Assembly (NCBI GenBank): GCA_029960065.1
Contig: JASCOF010000002.1
Coordinates: 496,001 to 560,000, forward strand
Reading direction: 5' to 3'
Length of the DNA stretch: 64,000 bases
From: Flavobacteriaceae bacterium PS02336
GTDB lineage: Bacteria > Bacteroidota > Bacteroidia > Flavobacteriales > Flavobacteriaceae
The position numbers were made by a program, and so were the translations under genes. Below the pieces are notes generated by a model that saw nothing but the letters and a program-made list of their open reading frames with translations, was not told where the DNA came from and ran no database searches. Position 1 is the first letter of the stretch, and each line of letters begins with the position of its first letter. Positions 1-7,981 of the stretch are shown in pieces.

Positions 1-1
1 T

Positions 2-868
2 TGCTTCAAGGACGATTTTGGTTTAGGAATTGAATTTGTTTCGGCTTGGGCGGGAATTCACTATTTTGCTGGAAGAAAGCAGGATTCTACTCCTGAAAAA
101 CACGACAGCGTTTTAACTTGGCCAGAAGGAAATTCGCGTTTAGCCAGTCATTTGAAAAAATACACAGAAGACAAATCGTTGAAAAATCATTTGGTTTATG
201 AAGTCAAAGTCGAGAACAATAAAGTTATTGCAAAAGCTTTTGATGATGTCAATAAAACATCGGTCGAAATAATTGCAGATAAAGTGATAATGGCTTCTCC
301 GCAGTTTGTAAATCAGTATTTGATTAATGACAGAAAAGCGTTTACCAAAGATTTTCATTATACTCCATGGCTTTTGGCAACGCTGATTGTAAATGATGAA
401 TTTGACAATTTTAGCTTTCCGCTTTCTTGGGATAATGTAATTTATGATGCTAAAGGTTTGGGATATGTTTACGACCAGCATCAGACTTTAAATCAGGTTC
501 AGGATAAAAAAGTAATTACATATTATTACAGCTTTTCGTCTGCCGATTTGAAGAAAACTAGAAAAGAATTGTACAAAAAAGACAAAGAATATTGGACACA
601 GTTTGTTTTGAATGACTTAAAAATTGCGCATCCCGATATTGAAGAATATACAGAAGACATTGAAGTTTTTCTGTTAGGTCACGGCATGATTTCGCCTACG
701 CCAGGTTTTATTTTTGGTGAAGCGAAGAAACAGGCAAAGAAAAATATTCAAAATAAGATATATTTCGCGCACAGCGATTTATCAGGAATTTCGATTTTTG
801 AAGAAGCTTTTCATCAGGGAATTAATGTTGTAAATGAAATTATAGATGGAACAGCCGTGGATTCATAA
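2..868 (+). CDS. FAD-dependent oxidoreductase (flavin amine oxidase-like), C-terminal part
   Basis: The reading frame is open from the first full codon at position 2, so the N-terminal half, including the Rossmann FAD-binding motif, lies outside the window. About 288 residues are visible. The C-terminal stretch IYFAHSDLSGISIFEEAF followed by HQGINVVNEII looks like the FAD-capping end of flavin amine oxidase or phytoene-desaturase-like enzymes, where the cofactor's far side is held just before a terminal helix. The substrate cannot be told from this fragment. The next gene starts inside the last 23 bases, so the two are probably translated together. The general family is fairly sure; the reaction is not. 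Confidence 0.65.
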   Translation, partial: CFKDDFGLGIEFVSAWAGIHYFAGRKQDSTPEKHDSVLTWPEGNSRLASHLKKYTEDKSLKNHLVYEVKVENNKVIAKAFDDVNKTSVEIIADKVIMASPQFVNQYLINDRKAFTKDFHYTPWLLATLIVNDEFDNFSFPLSWDNVIYDAKGLGYVYDQHQTLNQVQDKKVITYYYSFSSADLKKTRKELYKKDKEYWTQFVLNDLKIAHPDIEEYTEDIEVFLLGHGMISPTPGFIFGEAKKQAKKNIQNKIYFAHSDLSGISIFEEAFHQGINVVNEIIDGTAVDS

Positions 869-1865
869 AGCCAAAACCGATTTAGTCTTTATCATTGGTC
901 CATCATTTTTTGTATTGGCGATTATCTTCCTATTTCAGGATTATATTGCTGATATTGAAGAGAATTATTCTTTTTATACTTGGCTTTTTCTGATTGTTTT
1001 TATTGATGTAGCGCACGTTTATGCGACTTTATTTAAAACTTATTTTGTTGCAGATGAATTCCAGAAACAAAAAAAGAGATTGATTCTTTTGCCCATTATT
1101 TGTTTTGCAACAGGAATTGTTCTTTTCTCTTTCGGAAGTTTAGTTTTTTGGTCGTTTCTGGCTTATGTAGCTGTTTTTCATTTTATCAGACAGCAATATG
1201 GTTTTATGAGATTGTATGCCAGAAAAGAAACGAAAACCAAAGTTTCAGTTTGGATTGATAATCTGGCGATTTATGCTTCAACCGGATATCCAATGTTGTA
1301 TTGGTTTTTTTCGTCGAAGCGAAAGTTCAACTGGTTTGTGGAAAATGAATTTTTTAGGTTTGAAAATCAGCTGATTTTAGAAATTTTGTTTTGGATTTAT
1401 ATCGGAATTTTGATTTTGTATGTTGTTTATACTGCTGTACAATCTATTCAAAATCGGTTTTTTAATATCCCTAAAAACAGCATTATTCTAGGAACGGCTT
1501 TGTCTTGGTATTTTGGAATTGTGTATTTTAATGATGATTTGATATTTACTTTATTAAATGTTGTTTCGCACGGAATTCCGTATATGGCTTTGGTTTATTT
1601 TAGAGAAATTGATGGAAAATCAGCTTCAGAATTAGGGAATTTATCTTTTTTGAAACAATACAAAGGAATTTTACTTTATATTGGAATTCTTCTTTTAATT
1701 GCTTTTTCGGAAGAATTTCTCTGGGAGTTTTTTGTTTGGAATGAAAACATCAGTATCACGAATGTTGATTTTTCGAGCTGGCAGATTTTACTCGTTCCAT
1801 TGCTAACCGTGCCACAGTTTACGCATTATTTGCTGGATGGTTTTATTTGGAAAACGAAGAAGTGA
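846..1865 (+). CDS. Polytopic membrane protein of unknown function
   Basis: 339 residues with about eight strongly hydrophobic segments, the first near residues 13-32, and no signal peptide. Its ATG overlaps the end of the FAD oxidoreductase gene by 23 bases, which suggests translational coupling. Histidines lie in or beside membrane segments: DVAHVYATL, VFHFIRQQYGF, VVSHGIPYMAL and the C-terminal THYLLDGFIWK. Intramembrane histidines of this sort occur in non-heme iron membrane oxygenases such as Brp/Blh carotene dioxygenases. I could not establish that homology, so the resemblance is only a hint. It probably works with the upstream flavoenzyme, perhaps on a lipid or isoprenoid, but this is inference. 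Confidence 0.6.
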   Translation: MEQPWIHKAKTDLVFIIGPSFFVLAIIFLFQDYIADIEENYSFYTWLFLIVFIDVAHVYATLFKTYFVADEFQKQKKRLILLPIICFATGIVLFSFGSLVFWSFLAYVAVFHFIRQQYGFMRLYARKETKTKVSVWIDNLAIYASTGYPMLYWFFSSKRKFNWFVENEFFRFENQLILEILFWIYIGILILYVVYTAVQSIQNRFFNIPKNSIILGTALSWYFGIVYFNDDLIFTLLNVVSHGIPYMALVYFREIDGKSASELGNLSFLKQYKGILLYIGILLLIAFSEEFLWEFFVWNENISITNVDFSSWQILLVPLLTVPQFTHYLLDGFIWKTKK

Positions 1866-1902
1866 ATTTCTTGCTCTCTTTTGAAAAATAAAAGAACTAT
1901 TC

Positions 1903-1972
1903 TAGCCCCGATAGGAGCGTTATCCTTTTGTTCTGGGGTTCAGAACAAAAGATATAGCGGATAGCGGGACTA
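1903..1972. repeat. Extragenic palindromic element (TAGCCCC...GGGACTA type)
   Basis: An imperfect inverted repeat lies between two convergent genes. The outer arms are TAGCCCC (1903-1909) and GGGACTA (1966-1972). The inner hairpin is TGTTCTG-gggtt-CAGAACA, flanked by ATCCTTT and AAAAGAT. As I recall, elements of this form recur between genes in Flavobacterium genomes. Its place between convergent stops fits a bidirectional terminator, but there is no long T-run. Confidence 0.6.
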
Positions 1973-2021
1973 AATGTGGTTTTGAAAATGAATTTTTCTG
2001 CTGCTAAAAATTAGAAAAAAC

Positions 2022-2780
2022 TTAATTCTGCAAAGCGATTTTAACCTTTGGCATCATTCTGTCTACAAAAATTTTATAAGCGGCTTCTGAAGGGTGTAAA
2101 CCATCTGAGGCAACAAGGTTTGGATTGCTAAGTCCTAAACGAGTGATGTCTGTAATAGATACATAAGCAACTTGATTGTTATTGCAATAATTTTCTGCGA
2201 AAGTATTGTATTGATCTATCTCTGCAGAAATTGCGGCACTTTGATCGCCGGAAAGTGCTTTTCCGTAAGGCGTGTAGGCGTAATCAGGAATAGAAATAAC
2301 TACGACATTTTTTCTGTCGCCTTTTGCAAGCATAATAGCCTTGTTGACCAATTCTGGAAATTCTTTTTCATAAACTGAAAAATTTCTATGCTGAAATTGA
2401 TTGTTTACTCCAATTAAAAGTGTGACTAAATCATAGTTGGATTCCGGTTTTTGAGATTCAATTGCAGAAAGTAAATTGGATGTTGTCCAGCCTGTTGTGG
2501 CAATTATTTTTAATGAAATTGTACTGGAATACATGGTGTTTAAACTTGCTTTTAGCTGTTCCGGAAAACGGCAGGTTGTGCAAACACTTTGACCAATGGT
2601 GTAACTGTCGCCTAAGGCTAAATAATTTAAAGTACTTGCCGCAGGTGGATTGGGTGTTGTAGGCGGAATTACAACGGGCGGAGTTGTTGGAGCAGGAGCA
2701 GGAACTGTTTCGTCTGAGCTGCAGCTCAAGAGAAATCCCGAAAATATAACGATAGCTATTTGTTTAAAATCTAGTTTCAT
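2022..2780 (-). CDS. SGNH/GDSL-hydrolase lipoprotein
   Basis: 252 residues. The N-terminus is a lipoprotein signal ending in LLSC with Cys20 as the lipidated residue, followed by a Pro/Thr-rich linker (about residues 25-48) that would hold the enzyme off the membrane. Block I is GDSYTIG with nucleophile Ser59. GVNNQ supplies the block III Asn. Block V is SDGLHPSE with Asp226 and His229, so the catalytic set of the SGNH esterase/lipase fold is present. The likely reaction is ester hydrolysis, for example deacetylation of a carbohydrate or lysophospholipid cleavage. The substrate is unknown. It appears to be a single-gene unit convergent with the upstream membrane-protein gene. Confidence 0.82.
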   Translation of the reverse strand: MKLDFKQIAIVIFSGFLLSCSSDETVPAPAPTTPPVVIPPTTPNPPAASTLNYLALGDSYTIGQSVCTTCRFPEQLKASLNTMYSSTISLKIIATTGWTTSNLLSAIESQKPESNYDLVTLLIGVNNQFQHRNFSVYEKEFPELVNKAIMLAKGDRKNVVVISIPDYAYTPYGKALSGDQSAAISAEIDQYNTFAENYCNNNQVAYVSITDITRLGLSNPNLVASDGLHPSEAAYKIFVDRMMPKVKIALQN

Positions 2781-2843
2781 AATTTGTTTAAATTAATTGA
2801 GATGGCTTTAAACAAATAGTTACGTTAAATAGATGTTTTTGGA

Positions 2844-3626
2844 TTAAACCATTTCGGTTTTCATCAAGATATTTTCTTCGATGGCATTCCAAAGTCCGAT
2901 GCGTTTTTCAAGGGCTAGAATCGAAACTTCTTCCACTTCTTTCCATTTTTGGGCATCGTCTTCACATAATTCTGTAATCATTGTCATTGCCATTGGTCCG
3001 TGTTCGTCTGCATCTAGTTCGATATGTCTTTCAAAATAGTAAAGCAGTTTTGTTAGATCGGTTTCTGGAAGATTTTTTTGAAAGTTTTTCAAAATGGCTG
3101 TAAACATGCTCGGAATCAAGTCTTCTCTTCCAAAAGTAAAAGCGGCAGCAATTTCGTGTGGTTTTCCTTCTTCGATTACTCTAAAAGTAAAATCAAGAAA
3201 AGCTTTCACATTAGGATGCATTGGACTTTGTTTGATGGCTACAAATATGTTTTGAAGTGAATGTACTTCTGATAAGAAAGTTAGAATTCCTGTAGTATTG
3301 GCACCGCAGGCTTCCATAGCTTCCAGATACATTTCGTAATGACTTTGTCTTCTTCCGTCCAATGTTAAATCGGTTTCTTCTGCCAAAACAATCTCATTGA
3401 TTAAATATCTCGTTTCTGGATTTTTGGTAGCAAACCAGGGTGTTGTTGTACAAGTAAGTTTGGCTTGTAATGCTTTTAATAAAGACATAAAATCCCAAAC
3501 AGCAAAAACGTGCGTTTCAAGAAAGCTGTGTAAGTCATCTATGTTTTGAATCTTATTGTATAAAGAATGTTGTAAAAGTTGGTCTTTCTGCGGTTGTATG
3601 CTTTTGTTTATCGCTTCGATATTCAT
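2844..3626 (-). CDS. DUF3050 (heme-oxygenase-like fold) family protein
   Basis: 260 residues, soluble, no signal peptide. The text matches the DUF3050 family: HVFAVWDFMSLLKALQ near residue 40, a Thr/Trp segment (CTTTPWF), EIVLAEETD near 75 and the later FERHIELDADEHGP. The conserved His and Glu/Asp residues in these helices suggest a di-iron or heme-oxygenase-like helical bundle. No function is established for the family that I can cite, so the metal-binding role is inferred from residue pattern only. It lies directly downstream of glutaryl-CoA dehydrogenase on the same strand, but a hairpin and a possible promoter in the gap suggest a separate transcript. Confidence 0.75.
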   Translation of the reverse strand: MNIEAINKSIQPQKDQLLQHSLYNKIQNIDDLHSFLETHVFAVWDFMSLLKALQAKLTCTTTPWFATKNPETRYLINEIVLAEETDLTLDGRRQSHYEMYLEAMEACGANTTGILTFLSEVHSLQNIFVAIKQSPMHPNVKAFLDFTFRVIEEGKPHEIAAAFTFGREDLIPSMFTAILKNFQKNLPETDLTKLLYYFERHIELDADEHGPMAMTMITELCEDDAQKWKEVEEVSILALEKRIGLWNAIEENILMKTEMV

Positions 3627-3645
3627 TTCTGGAAAAATTTTGGTG

Positions 3646-3653
3646 CAAAGATA
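3646..3653 (-). promoter_or_regulatory. Candidate -7 element TATCTTTG for the DUF3050 gene
   Basis: A perfect TAnnTTTG match reads on the minus strand 20 bases upstream of the DUF3050 ATG. No TTG is found at 19-21 bases upstream, so only half of the Bacteroidota promoter is supported. It abuts the gcdH terminator hairpin. Confidence 0.35.
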
Positions 3654-3682
3654 AAAAGCTTCTCCGTTAAGAAGAAGCTTTT
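3654..3682 (-). terminator. Hairpin terminator of the acyl-CoA dehydrogenase gene
   Basis: Arms AAAAGCTTCT (3654-3663) and AGAAGCTTTT (3673-3682) form a 10-bp stem. On the minus strand a short T-run follows. It lies 35 bases past the stop of the acyl-CoA dehydrogenase gene. Confidence 0.6.
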
Positions 3683-3717
3683 CGCATTGATTTTATGTAT
3701 ATTTTAATAGTTGGCGT

Positions 3718-4896
3718 TTATTTAAATGCTGGAATTCCAGTCACATCCATTCCAGTTATAAGTAAATGGATGTCATGAGTTCCTTCATAAGTAATAACAC
3801 TTTCCAAGTTCATCATGTGGCGCATAATTGAGTATTCGCCAGTGATACCCATACCTCCAAGCATTTGTCTGGCTTCGCGTGCAATGGTAATTGCCATATT
3901 TACGTTATTACGTTTTGCCATTGAGATTTGTGCTGTTGTTGCTTTTCCTTCGTTTCTTAAAACACCTAAACGCCACGTTAATAATTGCGCTTTTGTGATT
4001 TCGGTAATCATTTCTGCCAGTTTTTTCTGTTGTAATTGTGTTCCTCCAATTGGTTTTCCAAACTGGATTCTTTCTTTAGAATAACGTAAAGCAGTATCGT
4101 AGCAATCCATTGCTGCACCGATTGCACCCCAGGCAATTCCGTAACGAGCAGAATCTAAGCATCCAAGCGGAGCGCCTAATCCAGATTTATTTGGTAAAAG
4201 GTTTTCTTTGGGAACCTTTACATTATCAAAAATTAATTCTCCAGTTGAAGATGCACGAAGCGACCATTTATTATGAGTTTCCGGCGTTGTAAAACCTTCC
4301 ATACCGCGTTCTACAATTAAACCATGAATTCGGCCTTCTTCATTTTTAGCCCAAACAATGGCGATATCAGCAAAAGGAGCATTCGAAATCCACATTTTGG
4401 CACCATTTAAAAGATAATGATCTCCCATATCTTTAAAATTGGTAATCATACTTCCAGGATCAGAACCGTGATCGGGCTCGGTTAAACCAAAACAACCAAT
4501 AAATTCTCCTGTTGCCAGTTTTGGCAGATATTTCATTCTCTGTTCTTCATTTCCGTATTTCCAAATTGGATACATTACTAAAGAAGATTGCACAGATGAG
4601 GTCGATCGAACACCAGAATCGCCTCTTTCGATTTCCTGCATAATTAAGCCATAAGAAATTTGGTCTAATCCCGCGCCGCCATATTCTACAGGAATATAAG
4701 GTCCGAAACCGCCAATTTCTCCAAGACCTTTAATAATTTGTTTAGGAAATTCTGCTTTTTGAGCATACTCTTCTATAATAGGAGAAACTTCTTTTTTAAC
4801 CCACGCACGAGCAGATTCGCGAACTAATTTATGTTCGTCAGAAAGTAAATCGTCTAAGTTATAGTAATCTGGAGATTGAAATAGGTCTGGTTTCAT
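3718..4896 (-). CDS. gcdH: Glutaryl-CoA dehydrogenase-type acyl-CoA dehydrogenase
   Basis: 392 residues, the usual length of the family. It has the N-terminal helical domain, the FAD-domain signature FGLTEPDHGSDPGSM and the C-terminal helical domain. The catalytic base is Glu371 in TYEGTHDIH. The stretch RSTSSVQSSLVMYPI near residue 97 closely resembles glutaryl-CoA dehydrogenases, whose conserved Arg there binds the substrate carboxylate. This makes oxidative decarboxylation of glutaryl-CoA to crotonyl-CoA (lysine/tryptophan breakdown) more likely than a fatty acyl substrate. It is cytoplasmic, FAD-dependent and hands electrons to ETF. It looks monocistronic, with a possible promoter upstream and a hairpin downstream. 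Confidence 0.85.
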   Translation of the reverse strand: MKPDLFQSPDYYNLDDLLSDEHKLVRESARAWVKKEVSPIIEEYAQKAEFPKQIIKGLGEIGGFGPYIPVEYGGAGLDQISYGLIMQEIERGDSGVRSTSSVQSSLVMYPIWKYGNEEQRMKYLPKLATGEFIGCFGLTEPDHGSDPGSMITNFKDMGDHYLLNGAKMWISNAPFADIAIVWAKNEEGRIHGLIVERGMEGFTTPETHNKWSLRASSTGELIFDNVKVPKENLLPNKSGLGAPLGCLDSARYGIAWGAIGAAMDCYDTALRYSKERIQFGKPIGGTQLQQKKLAEMITEITKAQLLTWRLGVLRNEGKATTAQISMAKRNNVNMAITIAREARQMLGGMGITGEYSIMRHMMNLESVITYEGTHDIHLLITGMDVTGIPAFK

Positions 4897-4917
4897 GTTT
4901 TTTAATTTTTAACAAAA

Positions 4918-4945
4918 CAAATTTACGTAATAAAAATATAACAAA
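4918..4945 (-). promoter_or_regulatory. Possible promoter of gcdH
   Basis: On the minus strand TAAATTTG (4918-4925) fits TAnnTTTG. TTTG (4942-4945) lies 16 bases upstream, somewhat closer than the usual 19-21. The start codon is 22 bases downstream. Confidence 0.4.
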
Positions 4946-5035
4946 TACATCTTAAATTGTTATATTTTTTTAAGGTAAAAATAAAATTAATAGGAATTTG
5001 GCAAATTAATTGTAGTTTATTGATAATTTATAGAC

Positions 5036-5043
5036 TATTTTTG
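5036..5043 (+). promoter_or_regulatory. Candidate -7 element for the TPR/AraC regulator
   Basis: TATTTTTG matches TAnnTTTG and ends 20 bases before the ATG at 5064. Upstream TTG triplets sit at 13 and 23 bases, neither ideal, so this is a weak call. Confidence 0.3.
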
Positions 5044-5063
5044 AATACCAAAAATTAAATTAA

Positions 5064-6827
5064 ATGAGGCTGATCATCTCTTTTTTATTTTTATTCCTAC
5101 TTAATACCACTGTGGCTCAACCTACAAAAGAGTTTACCGAACAAGAGTATTTAGAGTTTCAGGATAAAATACGTTTCAGTATGAACGGAAGTTTTGATGA
5201 AGGACTTAAATATGTAGCCGAACTTCAAAAATCTAAAAATAACGAACATTTGGCCTTTGCTTATGTTGCAGGATCTTATTTGTACGAGCTAAAAAATAAC
5301 CGCGTTAAATGTGATGAATGGTATAACAAAGCATTAGGCTACTATAAAAAAATTCCCGAATCTGTTGAAAAAATAAACATTCGAGCCTACCTATATAATT
5401 ATAGAGGATTAACGGAGTGGAGAAGGAAAAACTTTGGAGAAGCCTTAAGTAATTATCAGGAAGGTATTAAGCTTTCTATGAAAACGTCTGATGTTATACA
5501 AATTGTAAAATTTAAAAGTAACATAGCACTAGTTAATGATCAAGTTGGAAACTATGCACTGGCAATTAAAAATCTAAGACAAAACAGTGATTTTTTAGAT
5601 AAAAATGAAAGCCTTTACGAAAAAGATCAATTTCAAAATAGTAAAAGTAATATTTATACCAATTTAGGAAATGTCTATGAAGGTTATTATATGAAGAATA
5701 GAGATAAAGTGGTTCTGCTTGATTCTGCTGAATACTTTTACAAAAGAGCGGTTACGTATTCTCAAAACTATATAGATAATAAAATGACGGCTATTCTTAA
5801 CCTCGGAAATATCTACTTGGTTAAAAAAGACGTTAAAAATGCAGAAAGAGCTTATTTTGACATAGCGATGTATGCTAAACAAAATAGTGATGAAACGTAT
5901 TATAAGATTGCAAATTATAATTTAGGAGAACTCTACTATACCCAGAAAAAATATGACAAGTCTTTGGTCTTTTTGAAAAAAATCGATTCAATGGCTCTCA
6001 AGGAAAAGAAAATAGATAATACCTATTTTCAATCCAATTATATTCAAGCCAAAATATATAGTATAAAAAATGAACCTGAATTAGCTTTTAAACATTCTAA
6101 GTTATATCTGGATGCTTACGAAAAGTATGAAGGAGAATTGAGAGAAGAAGCTTTAGAGGTTAATTACAAACTGGGTACGGCAAATCTTAGTGATGAGATG
6201 ATAAGTATTCAGGAGAAGTACAAATATGAGGTTTTATGGAACAAAGCACTTAAAGTTTTCTACGTTATTTTGGTAGTGGCAATTGTATTTTTTCTAATTA
6301 AAAATATTAGGGATAAAAACAAAGCGCAGAAAAAAATGAATGCTTTAATTGAAGAATTTAAAGCTAACTTAGAGAAAAAAGAAATCGAGAAAGCAATAGA
6401 AAAACCTGTTGTAGTCTTAGAAGAAGTTCCAGAATTAGAAGATGCTTTACTTAAAAAGGAAAATGCTAATTTGAGTATTGATGAAGCTAAAGAAAATAAA
6501 ATTGTCGAAAAATTATTAGCGCTAGAAGAAAAATTGGAGTACTTAAATGCTGATTTTACGCTGTCTTATGTGGCGAAAAAGATCAAAACCAATACGACTT
6601 ATTTATCTTATGTTGTAAATAAAAGATTTGGTAAATCTTTTGGAGAATATTCTAACGAATTAAAGATTAATTATGTTATTAATCAGATGATTACAAATCA
6701 TTTATACCGTAAATATTCAACGCAGGCTATTGCAGAAAGTGTTGGTTTTAAAAATGCTGTTTCATTTGCAAAATCATTTCGCAAAAGAACTGGAGTGTCT
6801 CCAGCTCAATTTGCGAACAATATATAA
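5064..6827 (+). CDS. Membrane-anchored TPR sensor with AraC-type DNA-binding domain
   Basis: 587 residues. Residues 1-18 form a signal peptide. A long stretch of tetratricopeptide-like helices runs to about 385, with repeated pattern such as AILNLGNIYLVKKDVKNAERAY. One transmembrane segment follows near 396-414 (FYVILVVAIVFFLI), then a charged coiled-coil linker. The C-terminal 100 residues are an AraC-type helix-turn-helix domain: YVAKKIKTNTTYLSYVVN, then QAIAESVGFKNAVSFAKSF and RKRTGVSPAQF. This is the one-protein sensor-regulator layout common in Flavobacteriia, with an outward TPR sensor and an inward DNA-binding domain. It is convergent with the peptide array that starts 176 bases further on, so it could regulate that locus; this is inference from position only. 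Confidence 0.85.
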   Translation: MRLIISFLFLFLLNTTVAQPTKEFTEQEYLEFQDKIRFSMNGSFDEGLKYVAELQKSKNNEHLAFAYVAGSYLYELKNNRVKCDEWYNKALGYYKKIPESVEKINIRAYLYNYRGLTEWRRKNFGEALSNYQEGIKLSMKTSDVIQIVKFKSNIALVNDQVGNYALAIKNLRQNSDFLDKNESLYEKDQFQNSKSNIYTNLGNVYEGYYMKNRDKVVLLDSAEYFYKRAVTYSQNYIDNKMTAILNLGNIYLVKKDVKNAERAYFDIAMYAKQNSDETYYKIANYNLGELYYTQKKYDKSLVFLKKIDSMALKEKKIDNTYFQSNYIQAKIYSIKNEPELAFKHSKLYLDAYEKYEGELREEALEVNYKLGTANLSDEMISIQEKYKYEVLWNKALKVFYVILVVAIVFFLIKNIRDKNKAQKKMNALIEEFKANLEKKEIEKAIEKPVVVLEEVPELEDALLKKENANLSIDEAKENKIVEKLLALEEKLEYLNADFTLSYVAKKIKTNTTYLSYVVNKRFGKSFGEYSNELKINYVINQMITNHLYRKYSTQAIAESVGFKNAVSFAKSFRKRTGVSPAQFANNI

Positions 6828-7003
6828 AGCTGAATTTTTAAACATTTCCACCTTTTCATTTTTATAAGGTTGTTATTAAGTGGTTTAGTAAACGATCCGC
6901 CACCATCTCTGATAATTTTGTTGGTATAAGTTCTTTAAATCAGAACCTTTTAACAGCGACATTCTATTTTTATGTCTTACTTAATGTAGCTGTCTATTAG
7001 CAA

Positions 7004-7147
7004 TTAACCGTTTCCGCTTCCTGTGCCTCTGATTGGGTTTGGTTCTTCAGGAGGTGTTGTTGTATCTCCGCCTTTTAAGGTTCTCTGCGCTTCTCGGCTT
7101 ATTTTTTCAAATTGAAAGTCTGCGATTTTCAGTGAATTATTTTTCAT
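7004..7147 (-). CDS. Double-glycine leader peptide precursor, copy 1
   Basis: 47 residues. The leader runs MKNNSLKIADFQFEK, then ISREAQRTLKGG, ending in a double glycine after residue 27. The 20-residue core begins DTTTPPEEPN and ends PIRGTGSGNG. The leader has the amphipathic L-x-x-x-x-F/L pattern and a terminal GG read by C39 peptidases. The core has no Cys and is rich in Pro, Thr and Gly. It would be cut and exported by the C39-ABC exporter encoded at 11261. Copies 1-4 give the same protein through different codons. Bases AAGAAGAG just before the ATG can serve as a ribosome site. This is the last gene of the array in transcription order. Confidence 0.85.
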   Translation of the reverse strand: MKNNSLKIADFQFEKISREAQRTLKGGDTTTPPEEPNPIRGTGSGNG

Positions 7148-7201
7148 GTCTCTTCTTTTTTTTGGATTGCTTTATTAATTTTTTGTACTCTTGATTATGG
7201 C

Positions 7202-7345
7202 TTAACCGTTTCCGCTTCCTGTACCTCTAATTGGGTTTGGTTCTTCAGGAGGTGTAGTAGTATCTCCGCCTTTTAAGGTTCTCTGTGCTTCTCGGCTTAT
7301 TTTTTCGAATTGAAAGTCTGCAATTTTCAGTGAATTATTTTTCAT
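7202..7345 (-). CDS. Double-glycine leader peptide precursor, copy 2
   Basis: 47 residues, identical in protein to copy 1. Seven bases differ from copy 1 across the coding region and all are synonymous, for example ACT ACT for ACA ACA within the TTT of the core and ATT for ATC in PIRG. The 54-base spacer to copy 1 holds no TAnnTTTG element or hairpin, so the two are most likely on one transcript. The double-glycine cut would release the same 20-residue core. Confidence 0.85.
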   Translation of the reverse strand: MKNNSLKIADFQFEKISREAQRTLKGGDTTTPPEEPNPIRGTGSGNG

Positions 7346-7397
7346 GTCTCTTCTTATTTGGATTGCTTTATTAATTTTTTGTACGCTTGAGTACGGA

Positions 7398-7541
7398 TTA
7401 ACCGTTTCCGCTTCCTGTTCCTCTTATTGGATTTGGTTCTTCAGGAGGTGTTGTTGTATCTCCGCCTTTTAAGGTTCTCTGCGCTTCTCGGCTTATTTTT
7501 TCGAATTGAAAGTCTGCAATTTTCAGTGAATTATTTTTCAT
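7398..7541 (-). CDS. Double-glycine leader peptide precursor, copy 3
   Basis: 47 residues, identical in protein to copies 1, 2 and 4. It uses ATA AGA GGA where copy 1 uses ATC AGA GGC, so its DNA has drifted while the protein has not. Same leader ending LKGG and the same core ending PIRGTGSGNG. The spacer downstream is 52 bases. Confidence 0.85.
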   Translation of the reverse strand: MKNNSLKIADFQFEKISREAQRTLKGGDTTTPPEEPNPIRGTGSGNG

Positions 7542-7593
7542 GTCTTTTCTTTTTTGGATTGCTTTATTAATTTTTTATACTCTTGAATACGGC

Positions 7594-7737
7594 TTAACCG
7601 TTTCCGCTTCCTGTACCTCTAATTGGATTTGGTTCTTCGGGAGGTGTAGTAGTATCTCCGCCTTTTAGGGTTCTCTGCGCTTCTCTGCTTATTTTTTCAA
7701 ATTGGAAATCTGCGATTTTCAGTGAATTATTTTTCAT
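7594..7737 (-). CDS. Double-glycine leader peptide precursor, copy 4
   Basis: 47 residues, identical in protein to copies 1-3. It carries its own set of synonymous changes: CTA for Leu before KGG, CCC for the second core Pro, AGA for CGA in ISRE and TTC for TTT in the leader. The spacer downstream is 52 bases. Confidence 0.85.
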   Translation of the reverse strand: MKNNSLKIADFQFEKISREAQRTLKGGDTTTPPEEPNPIRGTGSGNG

Positions 7738-7787
7738 GTTTCTTCTTTTTTTGGATTGCTTTATTAATTTTTTTATTTGAATATGGC

Positions 7788-7928
7788 TTAACCGTTTCCG
7801 CTTCCTGTGCCTCTGATTGGATTTGGTTCTTCTGGAACTTGCGGATCTCCGCCTTTTACCGTTTTTTGTGCTTCTCTGCTTATTTTTTCGAATTGAAAGT
7901 CTGCGATTTTCAGTGAATTATTTTTCAT
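7788..7928 (-). CDS. Double-glycine leader peptide precursor, copy 5 (variant core)
   Basis: 46 residues. The leader matches copies 1-4 except for QKTV in place of QRTL before KGG. The core is one residue shorter and starts DPQVPEEPN instead of DTTTPPEEPN, then ends in the same PIRGTGSGNG. The changes sit around the cut site and the first half of the core, while the C-terminal half is untouched, so the C-terminal ten residues look like the functional part. Confidence 0.85.
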   Translation of the reverse strand: MKNNSLKIADFQFEKISREAQKTVKGGDPQVPEEPNPIRGTGSGNG

Positions 7929-7981
7929 GTTACTTCTTTTTTGGATTGCTTTATTATTTTTTTACGCTCTTGAAATGCTCT

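Noticed and set aside
2172..2662. Plus-strand open frames within the SGNH gene
   Set aside because: Shadows of a gene with all its catalytic motifs on the other strand.
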